Of a DNA stretch of 61,685 nt, positions 33,901-61,685 are shown piece after piece; the first letter of the stretch is position 1; every line of letters starts with the position of its first letter. A program made the translations under genes and the position numbers. The DNA comes from Branchiostoma floridae (lineage: Eukaryota > Chordata > Leptocardii > Amphioxiformes > Branchiostomatidae): positions 15,310,930 to 15,372,614 of the forward strand of contig NC_049985.1 of NCBI RefSeq assembly GCF_000003815.2, in the 5' to 3' direction. A model generated the notes under the pieces. It searched no databases and had not been told where the DNA came from. It was given only the letters and a program-made list of their open reading frames with translations.

Positions 33901-36900
33901 TGGGACGTCTTTGAAATATCTGCAACATTAAATGGAGAACCTAGGGTCAGAAAAACTCTTCATACAAATAAAGGAAACATTTGCTATAAACACAACCTAC
34001 ATTGTATGCAGACTTAGCTTTTTTAAAATCTATAGATTAGCATAAACTATGACAGTGACAACTTCAAAAGCAAATCTCTCTGTTCACTCCATTTTGCAGT
34101 ACATGTCAAGTTAGTTCATTCTTGTGCTTATGATTTACAAGGTGACTGGCAACTAATCAAGTGAAATGATTGTGCATTAGTGAATAAATTGGGCCATTTT
34201 ACAATCTAACAAGGCCACACTGACTTTATTCTATGGATGACATCCTCTGGAGACTCCAAAACTAATGTGCGAGAGCGAAAAAAAAAGATTAATCGAGCAA
34301 AAAATGCTGCTAAACCACAGGACTAAACATCCAGTCCATTCTTCCCCAGGTTTGTCTTTTTTTCACCTCTAGTAAGACTGTAAGAGTCTGACCGTGACCA
34401 TTTCAATTCTGTTTTTAATGCCCCCGAAAATAGTTTCATCAGGTTGGTAGAATATAGGATAAAGGAGANNNNNNNNNNNNNNNNNNNNNNNNNNNNNNNN
34501 NNNNNNNNNNNNNNNNNNNNNNNNNNNNNNNNNNNNNNNNNNNNNNNNNNNNNNNNNNNNNNNNNNNNGAAGCTCTGACGAAGGTGCTGAGAGATTCGAA
34601 ACGTAAGCTATGTAAGTACCTACTGCTTGTGTACCAAGAATTTCTCCTTTATCCTGTTTTTAATGCCGTTCTTGTTTAAAGAGGAACAAGGGCACTGTAG
34701 CCCTGTGTACCAACAATGTGCCTTCCTTACCCTGGGGAGCAAATCCTCAGGTAAGTATAAATTTCTGATTGACCTGGCATGCTATTGGGTCACATGTGGC
34801 CACATTTATTTCTAGAAAAGGTAAAAGCAATGCATGCATGGATGTCATCCATAAAATTAAGTCAGCGTGGCCCAATCTCAGGTGCACCTTTCCTCTCAGT
34901 TGTTCCAATGAGAACCCCCAGGACACACAGAAATGTCAAGCCAGCGATGATTCCTGCTGATATCAGGTAGCCTGTTTTCTAGAGAAGCACATCAGAAGCA
35001 TCAAACAAAAGTGTTCAAACAATCATGTACTCCATACATGTACTACATACATGTACTACATACATGTACAATATTGTATATGCCAAATCAGTCTAAAAGT
35101 AAAAAGGATTTCTGAAATATTTCATTGGAAAGATGGGAGACATACATGTATACAGTTGTTTTCTCACAAATGTTTTGCAGCCTTACTAGAAGTCCTACAT
35201 TTGAAGGAAGGTTACTGTAACATCCATTGGCATAATACCGGTCGGTTTACTGCAATTTCTCAAGCAATGCTAATTTGGCAAATGATCAACGCATCATTTT
35301 CTCCAGTTACATGTTGCTGTTACAGCTTACCTTTGCCACTTCTTCTGTGTAAATTATTTTGTCTCTCTGGTCCTGCTAAAAACATAATATCGTAATTGGA
35401 ACACACCGCGGAATTGCACGGAGAACGGGCGCGTGGTTGGAAGGGGGTGCACTATACCGGTCGAACGAAACACGGCACAATTAACTGCCGCTATGTACCT
35501 TTATTCATCCTCTGTTGTTCCTTTCTTTCCTGTTAGTAGTTGCACAAAACAAAAATCTGCATGAGCATACAAAAAGTCATGAGAAAATGGGCGTGTACTG
35601 ACAAGAATTTTCATTTAATTTTGGTCTGTCACAACCGCTATGACGTAAAACTTTACTGCTGGCCGTAGCATTAAAAATGGCGGGAAAATGGCGGCGTAGT
35701 CGTTCAATTTGACCCATTCAGCCGTAGATCCGGGCTATTATCCAACGGTTCCTCACACTTTTACACGAGTTGTAGGTCACCAAAAGAAATTCAAGATTGC
35801 TGTTGAATCATGCTCGTCTTGTGCCGTGAGCACATGTGATTATTATCTACAAATCTGGCGATGAACGTGACAGTGTGTTTGTCCCACGACGAGCTCGCCT
35901 GCCCCGAAAATGACCTGAAAACTTTTGGCCTTGTTGTCTTCGAATGCATTGTTATCGATGCTTTGTAAATTATGTATTGGACACCTGGATGTCTGAAGTG
36001 TGCATACCTCAGAAATAACTATTGTTGCATGTGTAGATCTCTTTAAGTTCCACTATTTTTAATCGACCGGTATAAGGCTTATGACCGGTATTATGCCAAT
36101 GCATGTTGCATGTAAAATGCATTTAAGTTCAATGGGATTAACAATTTGCAGTAGTAAGGAAAACAGAGTACTCTCTCGTGTTCATGGTGGTTTTGAGTTT
36201 GCGGTAGTGCCATAATACTGTAGCCACATACTGCAATCGAAGTTTTCGGTGAAGTGGCCACCACAAAAACTGCAAACATTACGTGAGATCATCTTATATC
36301 TCAACAGTGTGAGTGTACAAAAATGTGTGTGTACAAGTGACTGTCCTCACCACTTCTTTCAAGTAGATGTTGTCCACAGTGATGTTGGTGCTATTGGTAC
36401 TGTTATCAATATTACACGGGTCAAACTTTTTCTGTTCATATGAGGCAACAATTTGTCCATGTATCGCCATTCCTGCAACTATTCCCATCAGTACAAAAAG
36501 ACCCCCTGCAAAGGGAGTAGGATAAAACAAAAGACACGAAACGTTCTATCAAGAAAATTAGGATCACTGCAAATATAGCTAAACCAGATACATTACATTT
36601 TAGAAGTATATATTATTTTCGAAGTAGTCCATTACCATCAATTTCAAAACCATACTACCTTGGACATTTCTATTGGTCACTTTCTTATGATGTAAAATAT
36701 TATATCTAGAACAATACATGAAGAAGTGGAATTCATCTTTAATCATTTTGGACAAAGTAGACAAAACCTTTGGTGGGGGGAACACTAACATCACAGGTGT
36801 TTGAATAGAATAGTGAAGATCAGCGGGTTCTAGTGTACTTGTATGACCAACATACTTCTTTTGTTTACAAACTTACTACAGTATGCCAAAAGAGTACTTA

Positions 36901-38777
36901 CTGTAGACAGTTGCAGAGTCCCTGTCCTGACTGTCGTGACTCAGAAACACAACAAGTGCACGGGAGGAGATGGACAAGGCCTGTCAATGCAAAATGCTTC
37001 TGCAATTATCAATCAGGATATCATTAAGTGGCAAGGTTGTGTGTTTCAAATGCCTGGCAGGCCCAAACGTTGTGCCCTATGGAATGGAAAGGTGATAATG
37101 AGCAAATAGGATTGGTTTAAGGACGTCCTCATATATTGGTATTGGTATTGGGTGGGCCTATTACTCTCTCTTGGCAGCCAGGGGCTGAATTGCGAGGAGT
37201 TTACAATAGGCGGGGCTACCGTATATCGCAAGGGTCTGGAGCAAGCTGCCAAGAACAAAATTACTGCATGAAACATTATTATTATTTATGGTACGGTCTT
37301 ATCTACCTACCTACATGTACTACCCTGGTCACTACTACTACAAAACTTGTGTGCAACAACTAGAGGGAATTTAACTGTTAGGCAAAACAAACAAGCAAGC
37401 AAACAAGCAACATTCACAACTTTTTATGTTAAGGTGAGTACCATGCTGTTGCCATTGAATGCTGTAACCTATTAAGGTGCATGCCTTAACCTATGGGTAT
37501 TGTACTTAAAGGGAACACAGTTTGATTGGATTACGTACCGTTTTCACAAACATCAGACAGACGTACAGCAGGATGTACCATGCCAACTTGCCCTCCAGTC
37601 CTACATCTGGGACGTACCAGACCAAGATGTAGATGGGAATGAGAAGAAGTCCAGAACCCAAAATCCTGAGGATTTTTACATATACAATTTAGGTCATTAG
37701 TTATGATTGGTTCTTCACCTTTATTGTTGAGTTTGATGTCAAAAACCATAGCAATATGGTAATACATTAAGCAGGTCTGTCTCCAGGATGTTACTCCGTC
37801 CTGGGATGGAAAATTTTGCGTGTTGGGACAGGACAATTTTTTTTTACCCCATCTGTCCCCAAAAAACAATGAGTTTGGCAGAAAAAAAAAAAAAAAACTT
37901 AGAATTTATAATGGAGACTTGTACTAGAAGCAACCATGGTCCCCAACCATCATGATGAGGATGGGACTTAGGTGAGGTGAGGTGTGGTGAGGCCCAGCTA
38001 TTACCAAGAAATGATTTTTTTAACCATGATGTCAGATTGGTCAAGGCAGTATGATGTCAATACCTTAAACTATACAAACCACAATTTATAAGACTTATGG
38101 ACTGGTCATTTCACTGTCTCATCTGAAAAAACAACTTGATAATAGCTTACCATGGTTTTATCTTTCCCCATCGAGTGTCTGTTCTGTCGATCAATGGCCC
38201 TATGATGAAGTTGCAGACAGCGTCTATAGCTCTGCCACCGAACACCACTGATGTTCCAAACAGTGGAGGCAGCTGAAACATCATTTATTGTTATTGTTCA
38301 ATATAACAATTTAAGCACATCAAGGTCTTAATTATGTATCGTACACATAACATGCTTCCATTCTATTTCTATAAATGTAAATAAATATAAATTCTTGTAT
38401 GGATGAATAATAAATATAAATTGAGTAACCTTGCCTGGAAAACTCACTTTGTCGAAACTGATAACATACGATACTAGTAATCATTCAAACGAAAATTGTT
38501 GTTTCCCTCGTATGAATTCCGTACACATGCAAAGCCCGCGTATGAAAAGTGTTTTTTTTTTGGGGGGGGGGGTCAAATAGTTTCTTACGTTACCTACCTG
38601 AGCCACCTCCACCAGAAAGATGTTGGTATACGCCCCGAGAACGGTCCAGAATATGTCTACTGCCATCCCACCTAGACCGTAACACAGCTTTGACACGACC
38701 GACAGAGGTTTTCTCTCTTGTAGTTGTACTTCTTTCTGTTGTTGTTCTTTTTCGGACATGGTGATGTCGATCGCCAC
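30901..38777 (-). CDS. MFSD2-like transporter (GPH/MFS_2 family), 13 exons, complete
   Basis: The exons in transcript order are 38777-38598, 38272-38151, 37665-37539, 36980-36902, 36505-36351, 35375-35331, 34978-34888, 33919-33795, 33344-33261, 32981-32898, 32374-32259, 31752-31615 and 31102-30901. All junctions are AG/GT and in phase, giving 515 aa (human MFSD2A ~540, MFSD2B ~500). Family landmarks are KLCYGLGG at TM1, GRAIDAVCN at TM2, SATVYR before TM5, LPPLFG, and GYKTGDCVQP before TM12. Three sequons (N204, N207, N210) lie in the TM5-TM6 loop, as in glycosylated MFSD2A. C200 and C458 fit its extracellular disulphide. MFSD2A is a sodium-coupled lysophosphatidylcholine importer and MFSD2B exports sphingosine-1-phosphate. 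TM2 has N81 where the family's second aspartate sits, and S434 replaces the TM11 lysine, so substrate and ion coupling may differ. Paralogue identity is open, so no symbol is given. Confidence 0.88.
34213..34872. mobile_element. Third copy of the TATGGATGACATCC element, with nested palindrome and assembly gap
   Basis: It runs from GGCCACACTGACTTTATTCT and ATGGATGACATCC to GGATGTCATCCATAAAATTA, then GTCAGCGTGGCC. The segment GCGAGAGCGAAAAAAAA after the left end is the reverse complement of the right-end region of the other copies, so this copy is inverted. It holds the gap at 34469-34568. Confidence 0.6.
34469..34568. other. Assembly gap, exactly 100 N
   Basis: A round 100 N usually means unknown length. 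Its flanks AGGATAAAGGAGA (34456-34468) and TCTCCTTTATCCT (34643-34655) are inverted repeats, so the gap sits inside a snapback structure. Confidence 0.95.
35219..36107. repeat. Inverted repeat pair around the 45-nt exon
   Basis: AACATCCATTGGCATAATAC then CGGTC (35219-35243) and its reverse complement at 36083-36107 match at 24 of 25 positions. A second, inner pair around TATACCGGTCGA lies at 35454-35466 and 36063-36075. The inner pair may be the ends of a ~620-bp DNA element. The inside has several ATGGCGG words near 35670-35695. Confidence 0.6.
35331..35375 (-). CDS. 45-nt in-phase exon of the MFSD2-like gene, possible cassette exon
   Basis: It encodes QDQRDKIIYTEEVAK, a charged segment just before TM6. 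The donor is strong (AAAG|GTAAGC). The acceptor reads TTTTTAG|CAG, a tandem NAGNAG site. Both neighbouring exons are phase 0, so it could be skipped without a frameshift. It lies between a 25-base inverted repeat pair (35219-35243 and 36083-36107). Confidence 0.65.
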
Positions 38778-38975
38778 TTCAACAAATCGCCTTGATCGAA
38801 GAATAATACCCTAAAGAACAGCGTAATACAGTGACTGTGTGAGACTTGAATTGAGTAACATCAAGTCGTCAGTATAGACAAACACAGATTTTGTGGAATA
38901 ATAAACGATTTGGACTTCCTGCGGACTTCGTCGACGCCTAGGCGCGCCTGCCATCTTGAACCGGAAGTTCATTGC
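38778..38975 (-). promoter_or_regulatory. Putative core promoter / first untranslated region of the MFSD2-like gene
   Basis: Upstream of the ATG at 38777, the minus strand reads ACTTCCGG (an ETS/GABP-type site, 38962-38969 region) followed by CAAGATGGCAGGC (a YY1-type site often placed just after the start site), then CpG-rich CGCGCCTAGGCGTCGACG. The order and spacing suit a housekeeping-type promoter with initiation near 38950-38960. This is motif evidence only. Confidence 0.45.
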
Positions 38976-39221
38976 CCTGAAGGTCGTTCACCCCTAGCGG
39001 TCCCAAATAGAGTGACAGTGACGGTCAGTAGCTGGCCTAGATACGGATATACAAGGTATGACAGGATGCTCCTCTGGACTTCCTGTTCAAAAGCTGATTT
39101 AACAAGATATTACATGTTCATCATCATGTAAGCCTTTTGTTTCTTTTTAAATTTCAAAGATTTTATTTTGTATTTCGGCTTTGAAGTTTGAAGCTGATCG
39201 ATCCCAGGAGCCTCATTGGGA

Positions 39222-39308
39222 GGAAAAACGTATTTTACTTGTATAGGTCTATTATACTGTATGTTTTCCTCCGCTACAATATGATATATAAGTAAAATAC
39301 GTTTTTCC
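39222..39308. mobile_element. 87-bp snapback element
   Basis: GGAAAAACGTATTTTACTTG at 39222-39241 is the reverse complement of the segment ending at 39308, with a ~40-base loop. Outer bases (CCTCATTGGG, TTGCCTCAGC) are weakly complementary. Confidence 0.7.
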
Positions 39309-39309
39309 T

Positions 39310-41288
39310 TGCGGAGTTGCCTCAGCTACCTCCTTGGTTGACCATACAAAAAGTGACTGTAACGTTACCGTACTTTTTTGTTGCGTCAATGAAGCTTCTC
39401 TAATTCTAAAGTAAAACGTCTTTTCTTTTTACTTGAACAGTTGTCCAATCCGTTTTATCTTTGAAAATGTCAGACAATTTGTCTCCCACTGCATACGGAA
39501 AAGGAGCGAAACCCTCCAAAATTAAAATAATAAACTTTAGTAGAATTCGAAATAGATTCAGAACGAGTCGTCATTTCTTATATAATATGTCTATGAATTT
39601 CATTTCCCTTCTTTGTTAGATATACAACTGCAAATTTATCTACCTTGTCTCCATTGTACTTGCTATCTAATTCTATAGGCCGTTTTGGTTTGATTGAAAT
39701 AAGCCTTCCGGCATGATCCTGCAATAAAGTTATATAACGTTGAATAAAGTTATCTACATACATTTTGTAACGTTAATGTTATAACAGTTACTTGATTGAC
39801 GAGACTTTTGATACAGGTACGACTACGCCCTAGGCATGCTTTTAAAAAAAGAGCACCTCCCTCTGCACCAGAGTCTACGATCATGAATTGATGAGAAACA
39901 CGGGGTAGCTAGAAAACTTAACGATTTTCCATCCCGACATCTGCGTTTTGAAGCTCATGGAACAGGAGGATCTCTCTCTTTGTACGCACTTAGTACTCTT
40001 GTTGGCCCTCTAGATTTTTCCTCCCGGTGTATGGCAAGCCCATCTCATAATTCATCTCCTATCGTACCCTTATCTCTGCAAATAAAATCTCAATGGGGCG
40101 CAAATTGGAGAATATTCCGGGCCGTTCTATGCAGTGTTGTGATGGGGTTATCAACTTCAGCTGGGTGACCTACTAGTACTACGTGTACCGTCAAGATTTG
40201 GCTCGAGTTCCAAAAAGGAAAGATACAATTAAATAATTTAAGGATCTAGGAGAAAACGGGGAGCGGGAAAAACAGGAGGAAAACGTGCAGGAGGAAAGAA
40301 AGTATGAAGACGGAATAAATCTCAAACGCTTCTCACATAGAAATGGCCAATGAATCGGCTCATTTAGTCTGAAATAGGGCGGCAAACTGACGAAAGCTCT
40401 CGGTGCCTGGTGATGATATGTGACTGGGGCATAGCCACACCAGGCAGGATGACCTGAAGGTCATGGGGGTGACTGATGGGTCGTGCAAGGTCAACGGTGT
40501 CCCATCTTGTGTCTCATCACCTCTTTTGTGTGTGGAAGGACGAGAAAGATGGCAAGAACAAGAAAGGAGAGAAAGAAAGGAAAATGGAGGGAAACAGGAG
40601 AATATATGCTAGATAGCTATATAAATACTAGATCGATGCCACATAGCCCCGACCCATCTCCATCAACATAAAAGTGCAAATATTTGACGGACACTAGGGA
40701 ACTCACTGATTGGTCGAAACGCTAATTGCCATTCTCTCATTGGTTAAACTGCTAATTGTGATGGACAGTAATGATCGGTCTTTGTAAAGTGTTCCGTGGC
40801 TTCGAACAGTCGACGGAAGAAGTCGTCAGATCACTTGCCATCTTTATAGGCGGCGTTTCTTGTCTTGGTTGGGATATCTTCAGATCTCTATGTGAGGTCT
40901 CTCTCTGAGACGTGAAGTGAACCGTAATAGATTGACTCCAGTAGCAGATATTTCCCTGCGGTATACTACATCAGTAGTGGAAAAACTAACCAGATGCACA
41001 AAAGTGACAGGTTGACAGTTATTAGTTTGCCCTGAGTTTCTATGACAGGTATTACCTTCCCCAAACCAATCGATCTACAGTAACAAGGACAGAGAGAGTC
41101 TACAAGGTCAGCAGACAGTGTGGTCTACAGCAATCATATCACAATAGTGATTTTTATCATGCTTAATCTTTCAACTTCAAGTGTACCGCTGTTCCTTACC
41201 CCACTCATCAAACCCCAGGTCATACAACCGGCCTTGTATATACACTGCACATGAAGAGTGTATGCTTCATGGCCATACATGTTGGTAC
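39310..41288. other. Intergenic DNA, no gene recognised
   Basis: Short open frames without domains. No tRNA, tandem array or long inverted repeat seen. Confidence 0.4.
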
Positions 41289-41686
41289 GGCCATGTTGGT
41301 TTGATTGTATGGATGACATCCACGATGACTCTGGGTATCAATTTTCGACCGTTTCCAAAAAATAATAATAAGGTTTCAACCATACAGTAAATGGTACAAA
41401 GCAGCTTGAGCAAATATATGTAGTGGATTGCAAAAACAAATATTTGAAAACTTGCTAATGCCATAGAATATTTCATGGTCCAAAGAAGATGTGAAAGACC
41501 AAAAATGAAGAATCTCTTGTTCGGTATACCATATTCTGTTTGTTCAGTCATTTGTTCAACCTTCCTGGCCTCTTTGATTTCATAATGAAGGCAACATTTT
41601 TTTAATAAAACTTTTTTTTATTCGCACGCTCGCATCAGTTTGGGGTTTTCAGACGATGTCATCCATATAATCCAATCAACATGGCC
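41289..41686. mobile_element. Complete 398-bp MITE, GGCCATGTTGRTTTGATT...TATGGATGACATCC family
   Basis: The left inverted repeat is GGCCATGTTGGTTTGATTGT followed by ATGGATGACATCC. The right one is GATGTCATCCATATAATCCA followed by ATCAACATGGCC. Pairing covers about 32 bases. The interior matches the copy at 23519-23889. No transposase coding potential. The flanks do not show a clear target duplication. Confidence 0.8.
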
Positions 41687-42271
41687 TAAACAGCGAAAGT
41701 CGTCCAGAAGAGGGTTCTGCGGATTATACTTGGGCCGGAGTCCGTCACTTACAAGAGTGAACCGGACACTTCAGGTCTTTGTCGGCTGGACTCTAGAACA
41801 ATCTATGCCTATGGTTTGGACGAACTTTCGTCAATTCGAAAAATTCAGTAATTGCAATGGCTTCCATGTAGAGGGGGTACTTGTTATAGGACACTATGAA
41901 GCAATACAGTACAAGATGAGAAGTCGCTCGACGGGATGTTCACCAGGATGCTTAGAAGAGTGTTAAATGTCTCCTGGGAGGACCGAGTGAGGAACTCCAC
42001 ACTGTACGGTGACCTCCCTAGACTCTCTCATAAGATCAGGAAACGGAGGATGGCGCTGGCCGGACATTGTGTCCGACATACAGAACTGGTCGCCAAGCAG
42101 CTTATCCTCTGGGAGCCAACAGAAGGAAAGAGAAGAAAGGGAAGAATGCGGACAACCCTCATTAACAACCTTAAAAGGGACACACAAATCAGCAACATCT
42201 CCACAGCAGATCTGCGCTCCCTCATGGAAGACAAGTCTGAGTGGAAAAGAAGGATCCATTGCGACCCGTGA
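41687..42271 (+). pseudogene. Remnants of non-LTR retrotransposon ORF2 C-termini
   Basis: From about 41925 to the stop at 42271 one frame reads SLDGMFTRMLRRVLNVSWED, then LYGDLPRLSHKIRKRRMALAGHCVRH and LILWEPTEGKRRKGR. This is the typical post-RT tail of RTE/BovB-style LINEs, complete at the C-terminus but lacking RT and endonuclease. Just upstream (about 41690-41860), broken frames read QKRVLRIILGPESVTY and GLCRLDSRTIYAYGLDELSS, which resemble the same region of a different LINE family. The segment is a mosaic of two dead copies. Confidence 0.75.
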
Positions 42272-43409
42272 AGGCATTTCCGATGTCCACGTTCAAGGTT
42301 CAAGATGAAGCAATGACAAAAGTTCAAACACTGCTGTGTTCAGTTTTAGGCTTTCCTGCCCAGTATGTTTTATTGTACCCAGTCACATGTCATGTCTGGT
42401 ACACACGTACAGAGAAAAGGCTTCACTCCTGTTATATAAATAGAAAATCATTTCTTCCATTTCAAGGAAACAGGTAATAACCATTATAGTAAATGCAATG
42501 TGCATTGTCTCTTAAAAAGTACATTTTTTCTACAGGTGAACATGTACATTATAAGGTTGGAATAGATAAACAGTCACTAGTAAATTGGTTACAAACTGTA
42601 CATGGGCAGCAATGCCCCCTAGCAAAAAAAGTATGCACTGCAGCTACCAAGCATGCCCAGCAGTTTTCTTTAGTCTACGAACTTGCAACAAAACATGCAT
42701 CATCTCTACTCAAAATTATCATACAAAAATATGGATAAAACTTTAACTTTCTGGTTAGTAATACATCAAAACCAAAAAATATAATAAGTGATCTAGATTA
42801 AGGTCATTTGTCATGACAACAAAATGGTAAAAGTCACATAGGAATTAGTTATATTACTTTGCACTTTCATGTGAAACAAATCTTTATGAACATGAAGACA
42901 TTCTAAATCTTGAAATAAGATTATCAATATCGCATACAAACTAGTTACAAATATTTCAACATCGTTTTACGAGCTTACGGATTTTGGATGAATTCTGACT
43001 TTGAGAAGTGCTTAACCCAACTGTTTCAAAACTGAGGAATGTCGAACCGAAAAGTGTCAAGAAGTAAAGTTGGAATAGTTAGCTTAGTTAAGACGATGTT
43101 CCCAATAAGATTTTGAAATAAAGCAAAAAAGGAACATCCTAACTTCACAAGGCTAGGGACAAACCACAAACGATCTCAAGCGGTGACAGTACACTTCCTC
43201 TGATCTTCATGGTTTGTCCCTATGTCTAGAACTATCTGAAAAGGAATGACAGGCGTTAGGATGAACTACAACTCTGGAGTGTGCCTGGCCAATCTTTTAA
43301 TAGTTCCCTCTTTGACACCTCTCCTAGCACAAAAGCCAAACAACATTGGCACTCAAAAATCAGAACTGCATAGATCACAGGTGTTTCTATGTTTCTATTG
43401 TCACCATCT
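42272..43409. other. Intergenic DNA between LINE remnant and CDKL5 3' end
   Basis: Nothing coding. AGGGACAAACCA near 43153 and TGGTTTGTCCCT near 43210 form a short inverted pair. Confidence 0.35.
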
Positions 43410-43415
43410 TTTATT
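43410..43415 (-). promoter_or_regulatory. Candidate poly(A) signal of CDKL5
   Basis: AATAAA on the minus strand, about 450 bases after the stop codon at 43867-43869. Assigned by position. Confidence 0.3.
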
Positions 43416-43866
43416 CCTGAGTATTGTGATTTGGTAGACTGGTATTTTGTACGTGGAATGTGTATAATATGTAAATAGAAAACAAGGGCATAAAGGACAC
43501 AAGTTTTGGCTCTAGTTTTTTTTAAATCTGTGATTTTGAAGAAGACAGTGAGACTCAGTGCCTGATAAAGGTATTAGATGCTTCCATGTTCTCTTTTGAG
43601 CTGAGAGCTACGTTGATGTTTTGTTTGTAGTATGATTGAAATGTTTGTGATCATACAAATAAATTCAGTGAACAACCTGTACATAAGAACAACTCACAAA
43701 GCAATATATTTGGTCTGTATCTACAAACATTTACACTTTCTATCTACTCTACCTTACCTACAAAATTCTGAGAAGTTTTCACTTCCTTAAAGAGGTTGGT
43801 GGGTACACAAAGCATCCCCCTCCCCCAAATACTGCCAAATCACAACCCCTGGTCAAACCAACAGTC

Positions 43867-61127
<17,261 letters not shown>

Positions 61128-61685
61128 CTGAAAATGGGGAAAGATATTAGATGTTAAACAAGGTGGAATGAAAGAAAGTGCTAAACACATTATGACTAAA
61201 CACTATCATGACTTAGTAGTTACCTATATTTCTTTGCATTATCATCATAATCAGAACTATTCAGTATTCTACATATTACTACTAAATAATTAAATTCAAT
61301 GTTAATGACACTTTCATACCAGATGTCCAATTTGCACAGATACTGTATAAAATAGACTTCTTGCTTTTGAAAGTGTGTTAAGAAGAGGATACAAAATGTA
61401 CATGGGCAACTTTTAAAAAGTACCTATTGTTGAAAACCTGTTATTTCCCTTTCTTGCTACCCTCTCAATGCTTATGCAAAACTAAATACTTTATAAAATA
61501 CTACAGGTACTATCAATGTCAATCCTTGTACAACATGACGTTCTATTATATTTCGCATTTGTACAAAAATCGGTAATCCTAAATGCATTTAGAGACATGT
61601 TATGAAAATAATTCTTCAACAATGCCTTTCTAAATCTAATCATAAACATTTCCCCCATACATTCTGCATAGATGTGATTATGCAT
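61128..61685. other. CDKL5 intron running off the window
   Basis: AT-rich DNA upstream of the first visible kinase exon. No frame reads the expected GEGAYGVVLK glycine loop, so that exon lies further right. Confidence 0.6.

Overview
This window is animal genomic DNA. Genes are split by introns with GT..AG boundaries, and many TE families lie in introns and between genes. The gene set (a ciliary CFAP157-like gene, an MFSD2-like transporter and a CDKL5 kinase), the esterase-ORF1 LINE and the repeat style suggest an invertebrate deuterostome. A lancelet (Branchiostoma-like) is my best guess, not a proven assignment. Nothing prokaryotic is present.

Layout. (1) 95-6781, + strand: the last six coding exons of a CFAP157-like coiled-coil gene whose 5' part lies left of the window. 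Its introns hold a long-TIR Harbinger-like element, a MITE copy and a snapback palindrome. (2) 6782-12258: intergenic DNA with a 199-bp MITE that has a perfect 9-bp target duplication, LINE and pogo-like scraps, and a GC-rich block. (3) 12259-13101, +: an intronless-looking ORF for a secreted coiled-coil protein like the N-terminal part of noelin/olfactomedin-1, without the olfactomedin domain. (4) 13102-18078: nested MITEs, a tandem satellite of ~158-bp monomers with three-monomer higher order (15031-16610), and a (GT)n tract. (5) 18079-23518, +: a non-LTR retrotransposon with both ORFs open. ORF1 carries an SGNH-esterase-like domain. ORF2 carries endonuclease, reverse transcriptase and a zinc knuckle, and between RT and the C-terminus a segment that looks like the RRM of L1-type ORF1 proteins. 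(6) 23519-30462: repeats. (7) 30901-38777, - strand: a complete 13-exon MFSD2-like transporter gene (515 aa). (8) 38976-43409: intergenic DNA with LINE remnants. (9) 43867-61127 and beyond, -: fifteen exons of a CDKL5 orthologue (991 codons in window), lacking only the first exon(s) with the glycine-rich loop. Its introns hold a tRNA-derived SINE, a pogo-like element, a palindrome and a ~5.2-kb TIR element (54357-59537) that includes a 925-N gap.

The genes do not form a pathway. CFAP157 and CDKL5 are both linked to cilia in the literature, but the window shows no functional link between them. Exon joins were derived by hand: every junction of the three split genes was checked for reading-frame phase and GT/AG sites. 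Homology calls rest on remembered family sequences, since no search could be run.
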